Of a DNA stretch of 40,214 nt, positions 1 through 8,226 are shown one piece after another. The position numbers and the translations under genes were made by a program. Source of the stretch: Alistipes sp. (GTDB taxonomy: Bacteria > Bacteroidota > Bacteroidia > Bacteroidales > Rikenellaceae). Within the stretch, counting starts at the first letter, position 1, and every line of letters starts with the position of its first letter. The notes under the pieces were generated by a model. The model was not told the DNA's origin. It saw only the letters and a program-made list of their open reading frames with translations, and ran no database searches. The stretch is from positions 1 to 40,214 of the forward strand of contig JAFXHE010000010.1 of assembly GCA_017536555.1 (NCBI GenBank), read 5' to 3'.

Positions 1-1
1 G

Positions 2-244
2 GAGAATTATCGTTTAGTGGCATTCAAGGATATGTCGAATGACCACGTGTTTTTGTGCAGGTCCGCCGTTTCGACAAAGGAGACCATCGAGGTGAACGGC
101 GAAACCTATCCCGTGTATAAGATGGAAATCTCTAACACATCACACCCGTTCTACACAGGAAAGATGAAGTTGGTAGATACCGCAGGTCGTGTGGATAAGT
201 TTATGAGCCGCTACGCAAAACGCTACGATAAGAAGAACAAGTAA
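2..244 (+). CDS. rpmE2: 50S ribosomal protein L31 type B, 5' partial
   Basis: Ribosomal protein of the large subunit. The reading frame is open from base 2 ([17 protein letters not shown]) and matches the part of L31 just after the usual MKxGIHP start, so only about eight N-terminal residues lie outside the window. The GTG at 17 would be an artificial start. The type B form is recognised by the conserved NDHVFL and [10 protein letters not shown] segments and by the lack of the CxxC zinc-binding pairs of type A L31. The C-terminus is lysine-rich ([11 protein letters not shown]), as expected for an RNA-binding protein. A strong terminator follows within 25 bases, so this is the last gene of its transcript. 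The identification is secure; the true start cannot be seen. Confidence 0.95.
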   Translation, partial: ENYRLVAFKDMSNDHVFLCRSAVSTKETIEVNGETYPVYKMEISNTSHPFYTGKMKLVDTAGRVDKFMSRYAKRYDKKNK

Positions 245-266
245 AAAGTTGTTCTAACCAAAGTTG

Positions 267-294
267 AGGACTGCATAATTGCAGTCCTTTTTTT
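267..294 (+). terminator. Rho-independent terminator after rpmE
   Basis: Perfect 9-bp stem AGGACTGCA (267-275) / TGCAGTCCT (280-288) with loop TAAT, followed by a run of T to 294. It is placed right after the L31 stop codon. Confidence 0.9.
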
Positions 295-330
295 GTTTGG
301 CGGTGGCGAGATAGGGTAGGGATGGATATA

Positions 331-364
331 AAAACAAAAAAACCTCAATCGAAAGATTGAGGTT
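331..364 (-). terminator. Rho-independent terminator of the tRNA-Pro transcript
   Basis: Perfect 10-bp stem AACCTCAATC (341-350) / GATTGAGGTT (355-364) with a 4-base loop. Read on the minus strand it is followed by a T-rich run (complement of 331-340) and lies about 20 bases past the 3' end of the tRNA. Confidence 0.85.
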
Positions 365-383
365 CTCTGCTTACTCAGCTTTG

Positions 384-458
384 TCGGGATGACAAGATTC
401 GAACTTGCGACAACACGCCCCCCAGACGTGTACTCTAACCGGGCTGAGCTACATCCCG
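384..458 (-). tRNA. tRNA-Pro (anticodon GGG)
   Basis: The minus strand folds as a complete cloverleaf. The acceptor stem CGGGATG pairs with CATCCCG and is followed by discriminator A. The D-arm begins GCTCAGCCCGG. The anticodon stem CACGT/GCGTG closes the loop CTGGGGG, which places GGG at positions 34-36. The T-loop is TTCGAAT. The 3' CCA is not encoded (CAA follows). GGG reads CCC/CCU proline codons. The 5-bp anticodon stem ends in a T-G pair, which is normal for this tRNA. It has its own promoter (476-508) and terminator (331-364). Confidence 0.95.
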
Positions 459-475
459 TTCTGGTTTTGCGAGTG

Positions 476-508
476 CAAAGATAATAACAATTTTTCAAAT
501 TGTGCAAA
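476..508 (-). promoter_or_regulatory. Promoter of tRNA-Pro
   Basis: On the minus strand, TTTG (505-508) is followed after 21 bases by TATCTTTG (476-483), a full match to the Bacteroidota TAnnTTTG -7 box. The next bases read CACTCGCAAAA, nearly identical to the same region of the tRNA-Arg promoter at 33.5 kb. Confidence 0.8.
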
Positions 509-526
509 TTAATTTCAAAAAAAATG

Positions 527-534
527 TAACTTTG
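527..534 (+). promoter_or_regulatory. -7 box in front of the ABC importer operon
   Basis: TAACTTTG matches TAnnTTTG in full and ends only four bases before the ATG at 539, so a transcript from it would have almost no leader. No good -33 TTTG is seen at 19-21 bases. The region lies back to back with the tRNA-Pro promoter. Confidence 0.5.
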
Positions 535-538
535 TGGT

Positions 539-1669
539 ATGAATTTTAATTTAAGATATGCGCTTTTTGCCGTAATGGCTTGTATATGTGTGTGTTGCGC
601 TCCGCATAAGGAGAGGTCAAATGACGACTTTTTGCACACCGTATACACCCCTGCGTATGCCTCGGGATTTGAGATTTTGGCGGACGATGACCAAAACACC
701 CTCTTGCGCGTCACCCGCCCGTGGCAGGGCGATGCCGTAGTAGAGCAGACATTGGCGATATTTGGTAGTGAGGAGGCTGCTGCGGGCTACAGTGGAGAGT
801 ATATCGTGGGTGCAGCCGAGCGTGTTGTATGTATGTCAACGAGCCACATAGCACTGCTCGATGCATTAGGCGAGGTGCAGAGCGTTGTGGGTGTCTCGGG
901 AAAGCAGTATGTGATGAATGAGCGGGTGTCACAAAATGGTGCGGTGCGCGATGTGGGCTACGACAGCAACCTCGACTACGAGGCGTTGGTGTTGCTGCGA
1001 CCCGACGTGGTGCTGCTCTATGGCGTATCGGCGGAGAATAGTAGCGTGACAGCGAAGCTACGCGAGTTGAAGATACCGTACATATATCTTGGTGACTACA
1101 CCGAGCAGTCGCCGTTAGGTAAGGCGGAGTGGATGGTGGCGGTAGCCGAGATTATGGGGTGTCGCACGCGAGGCGAGGAGCTGTTCTCGGAGGTTGTGGC
1201 GCGCTATGAGGAGGTGCGCGAGAGTATACCAAAGAGCGACGACGAGTGTCGTGTGATGCTCAATACGCCGTATCAGGATGTATGGTATATGCCCTCGGAT
1301 GATAGCTATATGGTGCGCCTTATAGAGGATGCGGGTGGTAGCTATATATATAAAGGTAAAAACCCGTCATCGGAGTCTGTGGGCATAAGCCTTGAGGATG
1401 CTTACTTGTTGGTTAACAGGGCTGATGTGTGGCTCAATGTGGGGCAGTTTAGGAGCTTTGAGGAGTTGCGTTCAGCCGCTCCGCACTTTATGGCGACACC
1501 TGTGGTGGAGCGAGGTGCTGTCTATAACAACAACCGACGACAGACTGCGGCTGGTGGTAGCGACTTTTGGGAGTCGGCTATTGTGCAGCCCGATGTGGTG
1601 TTGCGTGACATTGCATCTATTATCGCTGGTGACGACAGCAGGCTTTACTACTATCATAGATTAGAGTAG
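539..1669 (+). CDS. ABC transporter substrate-binding lipoprotein (BtuF/FecB family)
   Basis: Likely a periplasm-facing lipoprotein that captures an iron-siderophore, haem or cobalamin-type ligand for the importer encoded by the next two genes. The N-terminus (MNFNLRYALFAVMACICVCC) is a short hydrophobic signal with cysteines at 15, 17, 19 and 20; VMAC or VCC may be the lipobox. From about residue 85 it shows the class III periplasmic binding fold opening (ERVVCMSTSHIALLDALG), then DYEALVLLRPDVVLLYG and an alpha-helical link. Its 376 residues are normal for the family. The next gene starts five bases after its stop. No TonB-dependent receptor or riboswitch lies next to it, so the ligand cannot be named. 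Family is sure, substrate unknown. Confidence 0.85.
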   Translation: MNFNLRYALFAVMACICVCCAPHKERSNDDFLHTVYTPAYASGFEILADDDQNTLLRVTRPWQGDAVVEQTLAIFGSEEAAAGYSGEYIVGAAERVVCMSTSHIALLDALGEVQSVVGVSGKQYVMNERVSQNGAVRDVGYDSNLDYEALVLLRPDVVLLYGVSAENSSVTAKLRELKIPYIYLGDYTEQSPLGKAEWMVAVAEIMGCRTRGEELFSEVVARYEEVRESIPKSDDECRVMLNTPYQDVWYMPSDDSYMVRLIEDAGGSYIYKGKNPSSESVGISLEDAYLLVNRADVWLNVGQFRSFEELRSAAPHFMATPVVERGAVYNNNRRQTAAGGSDFWESAIVQPDVVLRDIASIIAGDDSRLYYYHRLE

Positions 1670-1674
1670 CAAAA

Positions 1675-2697
1675 ATGCGACGTGGTGGACAATATATACT
1701 CTTTGCGGTACTTGCGGTGATGCTTATTGCGCTTGCTGTGGGCGACCTGCTTATTGGTACTACGAGCGTGCCACTTGCCGATGTGTGGGCAGCCCTCACG
1801 GGAGGTGCTACGACGGAGGAGTACCGCGTGATTGTGGGCGAGTTGCGCCTACCAAAGGTTGTTGTGGCAATATTTGCGGGTATGGCACTCTCGGCGAGTG
1901 GTCTTGAGATGCAGACGTTGTTTCGTAACCCATTGGCAGGGCCCTATGTGTTGGGTATAAACTCTGGCGCGAGCCTCGGTGTGGCACTATTCACGATTGC
2001 TATGCCTATGATTGGCAGTGGTGCTGCGACAATGTTGGCGCGTATAGGTCTAACTGGAATGGCGTGGGTAGGCTCGGCGGCGATACTGCTGCTTGTGATG
2101 TTTCTGTCGCGTAAAATAAAGAATATCAACGTCATACTCATTCTCGGTATGATGCTCGGCTCGGCTATATCTGCTGTTGTCGGCATATTGCAGTATCTCG
2201 GCACCGAAGAGTCGCTTAAGGCATTTGTAGTGTGGACTATGGGCTCGCTGTCAACGGTGACGATTGCCGATTTATGGGTGTTGGTGCCAGCTGTTGTCGT
2301 GGGCTTGGTGCTTGCGATATCGGCTGTGAAGTCCCTGAATATGTTACTCCTGGGTGAGAGCTATGCCCGCACTATGGGCTTGCGAGTGGGGCTGTCGCGC
2401 TGTGTGATATTTCTGTCGACAACACTCCTTGCGGGTACTATCACCGCCTTCTGTGGCCCTATCGGCTTTATTGGTCTTGCTATGCCGCACCTTGCGCGTA
2501 TGACATTCCGTACTGCCGACCACCGCGTGTTGATGCCTGCGGCTATGTTGTGGGGTGCTGTGTCGATGCTACTATGTTGTGTTGTGTGTGATATTGTGGC
2601 ACGTGGAGGCGTTATGCTACCCGTAAATACCGTAACGTCGCTACTTGCAATACCTGTAATCGTTATTGTTGTCATTCGTAATCGTAACCGCCAATGA
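1675..2697 (+). CDS. ABC transporter permease, FecCD/BtuC family
   Basis: Inner-membrane permease expected to form the homodimeric channel of a type II importer. The 340 residues are mostly hydrophobic, in line with about ten membrane helices. Family motifs seen are LRLPKVVVAIFAGMALSASG near residues 58-77, the segment MQTLFRNPLAGPYVLGINSGA, and GPIGFIGLAMPHLAR near 260, where the cytoplasmic coupling helix contacts the ATPase. The start ATG lies five bases after the binding-protein stop. The 3' end overlaps the ATPase gene by four bases (ATGA), so the three genes should be translated together. The family call is firm; the transported ligand (cobalamin, haem or siderophore) cannot be told from this sequence. 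Confidence 0.9.
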   Translation: MRRGGQYILFAVLAVMLIALAVGDLLIGTTSVPLADVWAALTGGATTEEYRVIVGELRLPKVVVAIFAGMALSASGLEMQTLFRNPLAGPYVLGINSGASLGVALFTIAMPMIGSGAATMLARIGLTGMAWVGSAAILLLVMFLSRKIKNINVILILGMMLGSAISAVVGILQYLGTEESLKAFVVWTMGSLSTVTIADLWVLVPAVVVGLVLAISAVKSLNMLLLGESYARTMGLRVGLSRCVIFLSTTLLAGTITAFCGPIGFIGLAMPHLARMTFRTADHRVLMPAAMLWGAVSMLLCCVVCDIVARGGVMLPVNTVTSLLAIPVIVIVVIRNRNRQ

Positions 2698-3455
2698 TAG
2701 AGCTACATAACATAAAATTGTCGTTTGGTAGTCGCATCCTGATAGATGGTGCTACGGCGCGCTTTGAGTGTGGTAGTATGACGGCACTTCTCGGGCGTAA
2801 TGGTACGGGCAAGTCGACGTTGTTGCGCGCTATGGCGGCATTGGGCAAGGTGCAAGCGGGCGAGATTATCATAGATGGCGAGTCGGTGGCAGATATGCCG
2901 TCACACAGGTTAGCGCGCCTTGTGAGCTTTGTCAACACCGAGCGTGTCGATGTTGAGGCACTCACGGTGTATGACCTTGTGGCTGTGGGACGTGCCCCCT
3001 ACACCGACTGGATGGGTCGTCTGACAGCAGAGGATAGGGCTGCTGTTGACCGTGCTATGCGTGTGGCGGGTGTCGAGGCTATGTCGCATCGCTTTGTAGA
3101 GACATTGTCCGATGGCGAGTGTCAGCGTGTGATGATTGCGCGCGCACTTGCGCAGGCTACGCCAATAATACTTCTCGATGAGCCCACCGCCTTCCTTGAT
3201 ATGCCTAACCGCTATGAGCTATGCACGTTGTTGCACCGCTTGGCACACGACGAGGGTAAGTGCATAATATTCTCTACGCACGAACTTGATATTGCGCTGT
3301 CGCTTGCCGATAGCATTGCACTTGTTGATACGCCAGATTTACGCCATCTACCTACACAGGAGATGGTAAAATCGGGGAGTATAGAGCGACTGTTTGTGAG
3401 TGAGTATGTTAGCTTTGATGCCACTACGCAGTCGATACATCTGCGTCGAGAGTAG
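2694..3455 (+). CDS. ABC transporter ATP-binding protein, FecE/BtuD family
   Basis: Cytoplasmic ATPase that powers the importer formed with the two genes upstream. In order: Walker A GRNGTGKS (residues 34-41), a Q-loop region shifted to FVNTERV near 79-85, the ABC signature LSDGE (138-142), Walker B IILLDEPT (158-165) and the H-loop STHELD near 193. The usual LSGGQ is LSDGE here, a common variant in this family. Its 253 residues are typical. The start overlaps the permease stop (ATGA). No terminator is evident directly after it; 112 bases separate it from the next gene, which has its own promoter. Confidence 0.93.
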   Translation: MIELHNIKLSFGSRILIDGATARFECGSMTALLGRNGTGKSTLLRAMAALGKVQAGEIIIDGESVADMPSHRLARLVSFVNTERVDVEALTVYDLVAVGRAPYTDWMGRLTAEDRAAVDRAMRVAGVEAMSHRFVETLSDGECQRVMIARALAQATPIILLDEPTAFLDMPNRYELCTLLHRLAHDEGKCIIFSTHELDIALSLADSIALVDTPDLRHLPTQEMVKSGSIERLFVSEYVSFDATTQSIHLRRE

Positions 3456-3493
3456 TATCTACGTGGCATAATCCTCTATAATTTCGATGCGGT

Positions 3494-3525
3494 GTTGCAT
3501 CTTAAGGATAAAATCCCTATATTTG
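3494..3525 (+). promoter_or_regulatory. Promoter of the small lipoprotein gene
   Basis: TTG (3495-3497), 20 bases, then TATATTTG (3518-3525), a full -7 box. Predicted start near 3531 gives a leader of about 37 bases. Confidence 0.7.
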
Positions 3526-3567
3526 TAAATCAAAAATGAATTTTTTACCGTAAAAAAACTTATTATT

Positions 3568-4035
3568 ATGAAAAAACTTTTGATGATGGCCGCATTGCTC
3601 GGTTTCGCTGTAGCGTGTGGTGGTGCCAATAAGGCAGAGGAGAATACCGAGGAGGCACAGACTCCCGAGGTAGAGGTTGTTGTTGAGGAGGCTACCGAGA
3701 CAGTAGCAAAGGCTCCTGCAAAGAGCGAGCCCGAGGTTGTGGGTGACGAGCGTTTCGAGGAGACCATAGCACCACAGGCAGGTACAAAGAAGGCTGCTAC
3801 TGCTATTGATAAGGCAGAAAAGGATCTTATTGAGCTTAACGTAGCAAAGGGCAACGACATTAAGGCAGAGGTAACCACCAAGGTTAAGACTGCTACTCGT
3901 GAGGCAAAGGAGGATACCAAGACTCTCGTAGTTCGTGGTGCTACTACTGCAAAGCAGGTTGAGAAGGCTGCAGATGAGACAAAGCAGGCTATCGAGGCTG
4001 TTGACGCAGCAGTTAAGGTTGTTAAGAAGAACTAA
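3568..4035 (+). CDS. Small Ala/Glu/Lys-rich lipoprotein, function unknown
   Basis: I do not recognise a named family. The N-terminus MKKLLMMAALLGFAVAC is a clear lipoprotein signal with the lipid cysteine at 17. The mature part (about 138 residues) is very rich in Ala, Glu, Lys, Thr and Val and looks like one long amphipathic helix or coiled coil. The first half is acidic (AEENTEEAQTPEVEVVVEE) and the second half is a mix of Lys and Glu (VKTATREAKEDTK; VEKAADETKQAIEAVDAAVK). That could suit a structural envelope lipoprotein. Codon choice is uniform, as in well-expressed genes. It has its own promoter and is followed by a strong hairpin, so it is monocistronic. It converges with the esterase gene on the other strand. 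Confidence 0.75.
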   Translation: MKKLLMMAALLGFAVACGGANKAEENTEEAQTPEVEVVVEEATETVAKAPAKSEPEVVGDERFEETIAPQAGTKKAATAIDKAEKDLIELNVAKGNDIKAEVTTKVKTATREAKEDTKTLVVRGATTAKQVEKAADETKQAIEAVDAAVKVVKKN

Positions 4036-4059
4036 TTGCTGAGCGGAGGTTAAACAGTA

Positions 4060-4097
4060 AAGAGGCTGTCCAACACGTGGTGTTGCGACAGCCTCTT
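4060..4097. terminator. Bidirectional terminator between convergent genes
   Basis: Long stem AAGAGGCTGTC (4060-4070) / GACAGCCTCTT (4087-4097) with an inner stem CAACAC/GTGTTG and loop GTG. It sits 25 bases after the lipoprotein stop and 18 bases past the stop of the minus-strand esterase. T-rich DNA follows on the plus side (GTTGTTTTG). Confidence 0.8.
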
Positions 4098-4115
4098 GTT
4101 GTTTTGAGGGTTGTG

Positions 4116-5570
4116 CTACTCAAGTCGTAGCTCGAAGGGTGCTACGGGTAGACCCTCGCAGCTCTTGAGGTTACCTACCTTAAAGTCGCCCCAGCCATAG
4201 CGCACGACCGCAGGATCGGGCACAAACTCCGAGTGTATGCGCAATACGCGCTCCTCCCACTCATACATCGCATCTGTCACGGGATAGAATATTCCCTCGC
4301 TGCCAGCAACCTCCAAGCCCTCAATGTCGCACCAGCGGTTAAGTCCATTGGGTAGATTCTCGAAGCGTACACCCAGCTCACTGCCGTCAGCCATACGTAC
4401 CAACTCTGTGGCACGTGGCGAGTAGCAGGCGACGTGCTCATAGCCATAGTCGCGATGTAGCGCGAGCCAAGCTAAGCGTCTGCCCACAGGCTCCTTGCGC
4501 ATAGGGTGGATGTTGTCGCGCTCATAAGGCTCAACAAGGTCGTTTGTTACCACTATCGCACAGTTGGGTATTGTCATTGCTGCGGTGTGCTGTGCGGCGC
4601 GAAGAAGTGCTGCCGACTCGTGCTGCTCTGGGCTCATATAGCGGAATGGAGCAATCTCGACGGTGTAGAAGGGCAGGGCACAGGTTTTGTCGTCGCCCCA
4701 CTGCGCACGCCACGCATTAACCATATTTGTCATACGCTCTACAAAGCGGCTCTCTTCGCCCACGTTAGAGCACCCCTGATACCATATAAATCCGCGTATG
4801 GTGTAGCCGCGAAGAGGGCATAGCATTGCATTATACATAACCATCGGACGGTAGTAGTGCGTTGCGATGGCATCTATAGCCTCGCGCGATAGGTCAACGT
4901 CGGGATAGTGCTCCAATACCTCGCGCGGTGTCCAGCTCTCGACCTTTGCACCACCGTATGCTGCATTGAGAATACCTATAGGGATGTTGAGTGTGCGTGA
5001 CAGCTGACGGGCAAAGAAGTATGCCGTAGCACTCATCTCCTTAACTTCGGCAGGTATGGCACGCAGCCACTGACCCTCGCAGTAACGCTCCTCGTTGTGT
5101 GACTGCGATAGGCGCACGTTGAACATACGCACGTGGTCGCTGCCCTCGGGGTTGGCAAAGACATCGTTAGCACCCTCCACAGGCGAGTTGAAGAAGCCGC
5201 GTAGTGGCATCTCCATATTTGACTGACCCGAGGCGAGCCAGACCTCACCCACAAGCACATCCTCAATGGTGATGGTAGAGCTGCTGTCGGAGATAGTTAT
5301 GGTGTAGGGCGTGTAGCTGCCTACGGGCGTAGTAACATCAACACTCCAGTTGCCGCTCTTATCGCTCTTTGTACGCACGCTATTATCGCTCCACGATGCT
5401 GTAACCTCGACAATAGTACCCTTGTCGGCCTCACCCCATAGCTTGACGGTGCTATTTTGTAGCAAAACCATATGATTCTGAATAGGCGATGCGAGGCGTA
5501 GCTGCGCCGATGCCCCAAGTGCTGTCAGCATAGCCACAGCAAATAAGCATATAGCATAAATATGTTTCAT
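4116..5570 (-). CDS. Sialate O-acetylesterase-like SGNH hydrolase
   Basis: Secreted esterase expected to remove O-acetyl groups from sialic acid or another decorated sugar. Signal peptide MKHIYAICLFAVAMLTALGASA. Block I GQSNM carries the nucleophile Ser117; WYQGCSN near residue 264 is the conserved block of the NanS/SIAE family; DNIHP near residue 363 supplies the catalytic Asp-x-x-His. An N-terminal beta domain (about 25-105) precedes the catalytic domain. At 484 residues it is shorter than two-domain SIAE proteins but complete for the short form. It is the last gene of the minus-strand run with the PfkB-type kinase, 29 bases downstream of it. No sialidase or Nan genes are near, so the true substrate may be another acetylated glycan. 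Confidence 0.85.
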   Translation of the reverse strand: MKHIYAICLFAVAMLTALGASAQLRLASPIQNHMVLLQNSTVKLWGEADKGTIVEVTASWSDNSVRTKSDKSGNWSVDVTTPVGSYTPYTITISDSSSTITIEDVLVGEVWLASGQSNMEMPLRGFFNSPVEGANDVFANPEGSDHVRMFNVRLSQSHNEERYCEGQWLRAIPAEVKEMSATAYFFARQLSRTLNIPIGILNAAYGGAKVESWTPREVLEHYPDVDLSREAIDAIATHYYRPMVMYNAMLCPLRGYTIRGFIWYQGCSNVGEESRFVERMTNMVNAWRAQWGDDKTCALPFYTVEIAPFRYMSPEQHESAALLRAAQHTAAMTIPNCAIVVTNDLVEPYERDNIHPMRKEPVGRRLAWLALHRDYGYEHVACYSPRATELVRMADGSELGVRFENLPNGLNRWCDIEGLEVAGSEGIFYPVTDAMYEWEERVLRIHSEFVPDPAVVRYGWGDFKVGNLKSCEGLPVAPFELRLE

Positions 5571-5599
5571 AGTGTTATGTTTGGTTATTTAGTTAGTCG

Positions 5600-6604
5600 T
5601 TAGAATAGGTATTGCTCGGTGCGCACCTCTTCGCGTAGACGGAATATCTCGCGCCACGCCTCCTCGTCAAATGTTGTGCCCACAACCTCTATGACCTTGC
5701 CCGCAGCGATAGCTCCAATCGTGCCACACTGTCGTAGCGACAATCCCTCGCATAGAGCAGCGAGGAAACCCGCGGCGTAGAAGTCGCCAGCACCCGTCGT
5801 GTCGACACGCTTTGCAGCAGCCATAATGCCGACGTGTACGACCTCGTCACCACGCTTAATTAGTGCCCCCTTTGTGCCTATCTTGACGACGGTAAGCTCC
5901 GTCATACTGCTTATCTCGTCGAGAGCCTCACGCGGGTCGCTCTTATGTGTGAATGCGCGCGCCTCATCCTCATTGGCAAAGACGATGTCGACATACCTCT
6001 CGACGAGGCTACGCAAGAAGTCACGATTCTCCTCCACCACGTTGAACGAAGCGAGGTCGATAGCGACCTTAAGTCCTCGCATCTTCGCCTGCTCGACGAC
6101 GGTGTGTATTAGGGAGTGATCCTGCACAAGGTAGCCCTCGACGTACAGGCAGTCGTATGACTCAAGTATTAGGCTGTCTATATCCTCGGGGTGGAGGTCG
6201 GCGGCAGCTCCGAGGTGTGTTACAAGTGTACGCTCACCGTCGGGTGATACGAGCGATACACACTTGCCTGAACGATGCTCCGAGCGAAGGATAAATGGCT
6301 CGACACCGATATTGCGAAGTGCCTGCTCATAGAACTCGCCCGTGGTATCTTCGCCAACCTTACCTATGAAGCCTACATCAACACCAAGACGCGCCATAGC
6401 GCGTATGGCGTTTCCTGCCGAGCCGCCCAAAGAGAGCGAGTAGGGATAGCCCGCTACAGCTTTAGATATCTCGGTTTGTAGCGCGCCGTCTACAAGTGTC
6501 ATCGACCCCTTGGCGAGCTGGTAATTTGTTAGCACCTCGTCATTTGGCATATTGACGAGCATATCTGTAAGAGCATTTCCAATGCCTATTACGCGTTTCA
6601 TCAC
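5600..6604 (-). CDS. PfkB-family carbohydrate kinase, adenosine kinase-like
   Basis: ATP-dependent ribokinase-fold kinase; in Bacteroidota this form is usually named adenosine kinase (adenosine to AMP). It shows the glycine-rich substrate motif SLGGSAGNAIRAMARLG near residues 58-74 and the second PfkB signature DTTGAGDFYAAGFLAAL near 271, whose GAGD holds the anion hole and the catalytic Asp. ANEDEARAF matches the conserved N-E pair that helps bind magnesium. Its 334 residues are normal. Gene spacing (27 bases to pfkA, 29 to the esterase) suggests co-transcription. Sugar kinases of the same fold (fructokinase, ribokinase) remain possible, as substrate residues cannot be checked without alignment. 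Confidence 0.8.
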   Translation of the reverse strand: MMKRVIGIGNALTDMLVNMPNDEVLTNYQLAKGSMTLVDGALQTEISKAVAGYPYSLSLGGSAGNAIRAMARLGVDVGFIGKVGEDTTGEFYEQALRNIGVEPFILRSEHRSGKCVSLVSPDGERTLVTHLGAAADLHPEDIDSLILESYDCLYVEGYLVQDHSLIHTVVEQAKMRGLKVAIDLASFNVVEENRDFLRSLVERYVDIVFANEDEARAFTHKSDPREALDEISSMTELTVVKIGTKGALIKRGDEVVHVGIMAAAKRVDTTGAGDFYAAGFLAALCEGLSLRQCGTIGAIAAGKVIEVVGTTFDEEAWREIFRLREEVRTEQYLF

Positions 6605-6631
6605 TTTGTTGGTTTAGTGTCTCGTTTGTAG

Positions 6632-7612
6632 CTATATAGACAACATCTTGACAAGCTCAATGCCCTCAAGGTCGATGTTGCGGGTGTGTGTAGTTGCCTT
6701 CGAGAAGGGTACGTAGACAAGTTCGCCATTCTTTATGCCTATCATCACATTGCGCTGACCCTCGTCGAGGGCTGTTATAGCCTGTGCGCCCATACGTGAG
6801 GCAAGTATGCGGTCTGCAGCTGTGGGTGAGCCACCGCGTTGCAGGTGTCCGAGAATTGTCACGCGGGCATCATACTCGGGAAACTCCTCCTTGATGCGTT
6901 GTGCCAAGCCAAGAGCACCTCCCGTTGTGGGATTCTCGGCAACGAGGACTATCGCCGAGTTTTTACTCTTGCGGAAGCCACGATTTACAAGGTCAGCGAG
7001 CTGGTCAATCTCTGTCTCCATCTCGGGGATGATTGCCGCCTCTGCTCCAGAGGCAATAGCTCCATTTAGCGCAAGGTAGCCCGCCCTATTTCCCATAACC
7101 TCCACGAAGAAGAGTCGCTCGTGGCTCGTAGCAGTATCGCGTATCTTATCAACAGCATCAATGATGGTGTTAAGTGCTGTGTCGTAGCCTATGGTGCGGT
7201 CTGTGCCACCGAGGTCATTGTCAATAGTTCCAGGAAGTCCTACGATGGGTATGTCGTACTCCTCGGCGAAGATGCGTGCGCCCGTCAATGAGCCGTCGCC
7301 GCCAATAACAACGAGGGCATCAATGCCTGCGCGCTGCATATTCTCGTAGGCGGTCTTACGACCCTCGGCTGTGGTAAACTCCTTGCAGCGTGCGGTCTTG
7401 AGTATTGTGCCGCCCTGCTGTATAATGTTGCTCACAGACTTTGATGTGAACTCCTCTATTTCGTTGAACACAAGTCCGTAGTATCCTCGCATAATACCCA
7501 TCACGCGGAAGCCGCGATAGATGGCTGTACGTGTAACGGCGCGTATCGCCGCATTCATACCAGGGGCATCACCGCCCGAGGTGAGGATGCCTATGGTTTT
7601 GATATTTCCCAT
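6632..7612 (-). CDS. pfkA: ATP-dependent 6-phosphofructokinase
   Basis: Glycolytic enzyme converting fructose 6-phosphate and ATP to fructose 1,6-bisphosphate in the cytoplasm. Clear family motifs: [18 protein letters not shown] (8-25), the ATP loop GGDGSLTGA near 102, and the catalytic block [19 protein letters not shown] near 127-145. GGDGS (rather than GGDDT) is typical of ATP-using PFK. The later blocks [13 protein letters not shown] and [15 protein letters not shown] are intact. Its 326 residues match the bacterial homotetrameric PfkA. The start lies six bases after the stop of the PspC-domain gene, so the two are almost certainly one transcript. Confidence 0.95.
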   Translation of the reverse strand: MGNIKTIGILTSGGDAPGMNAAIRAVTRTAIYRGFRVMGIMRGYYGLVFNEIEEFTSKSVSNIIQQGGTILKTARCKEFTTAEGRKTAYENMQRAGIDALVVIGGDGSLTGARIFAEEYDIPIVGLPGTIDNDLGGTDRTIGYDTALNTIIDAVDKIRDTATSHERLFFVEVMGNRAGYLALNGAIASGAEAAIIPEMETEIDQLADLVNRGFRKSKNSAIVLVAENPTTGGALGLAQRIKEEFPEYDARVTILGHLQRGGSPTAADRILASRMGAQAITALDEGQRNVMIGIKNGELVYVPFSKATTHTRNIDLEGIELVKMLSI

Positions 7613-7618
7613 ATTACT

Positions 7619-8206
7619 CTATATTTTGCTATTCACACTATTATCGTCTGAACTCTCGGATAGCTTCTGTGGCTCAATAGGCACAAAGTACCAGAGCAGA
7701 AGGTATGCAAAGAGCGTGAGTAGTCCCACCGCTGTAAGCACTACAAAGAGTATGCGTAGTCGCTTGACTGGCAGGTTGGTATATGTCGCCAAACCTCCGC
7801 ACACACCCGCGATGATATACTCCGTGCGAGAGCGATATAGAAGCGTGGGGTAGTCATAGTGTGACACCACCACCTCCTCCTCTACAATCTCTGGCTCCTT
7901 TGCCCCCGCTGCGACAACCTCCTCGGTGGGTGTGGCTACCGAGCTGCATACCTCGCCAAATGTCTCGGGAGAGCCTATCATAGTCTTGGCATCGGCGACC
8001 ATATTGAGATCAACAACCTGCTGCTCTTCGGAGAGCCTGCCATCAAACATATTGGCAATGCGTCGCTCGATATTTGCCATCTGCGATACTTTGTCGCCCA
8101 ATAGACGGCTCTCAATATCATCGAGATAGGTGCGCAACTCCTCATAGGCATTTTCGTCGAGGATAAATGGCAGCGACGCGATGTTGGTGTTTACAGTCTT
8201 ACGCAT
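7619..8206 (-). CDS. PspC domain-containing membrane protein
   Basis: Likely inner-membrane protein of about 195 residues with a C-terminal PspC domain (RSRTEYIIAGVCGGLATYTN, then the helix FVVLTAVGLLTLFAYLLLWYFVP). The N-terminal cytoplasmic part (MRKTVNTNIASLPFILDENA; LRTYLDDIESRL) resembles the N-terminal region found in Bacteroidota PspC proteins. A longer frame up to 8269 exists, but a full -7 box (8227-8234) lies inside it, so translation must start at the ATG at 8212 or 8206; I prefer 8206 because MRKTxxxN fits the family start. PspC proteins are linked to envelope stress in other phyla. The PadR-type regulator that often precedes this gene is absent. It heads the operon with pfkA. Confidence 0.8.
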   Translation of the reverse strand: MRKTVNTNIASLPFILDENAYEELRTYLDDIESRLLGDKVSQMANIERRIANMFDGRLSEEQQVVDLNMVADAKTMIGSPETFGEVCSSVATPTEEVVAAGAKEPEIVEEEVVVSHYDYPTLLYRSRTEYIIAGVCGGLATYTNLPVKRLRILFVVLTAVGLLTLFAYLLLWYFVPIEPQKLSESSDDNSVNSKI

Positions 8207-8226
8207 AAGCATACATTTTACACGCT

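Noticed and set aside
459-538. Cobalamin riboswitch before the BtuF-like gene
   Set aside because: Only 80 bases lie between the tRNA and the ATG, and they hold promoter boxes; there is no room for, or sign of, the B12-box fold.
223-714. 163-residue frame on the minus strand
   Set aside because: It runs through a tRNA gene, two terminator/promoter regions and antisense to the importer gene; the translation has no domain character.
3459-3920. 153-residue minus-strand frame
   Set aside because: It mirrors the repetitive codons of the small lipoprotein gene and crosses its promoter.
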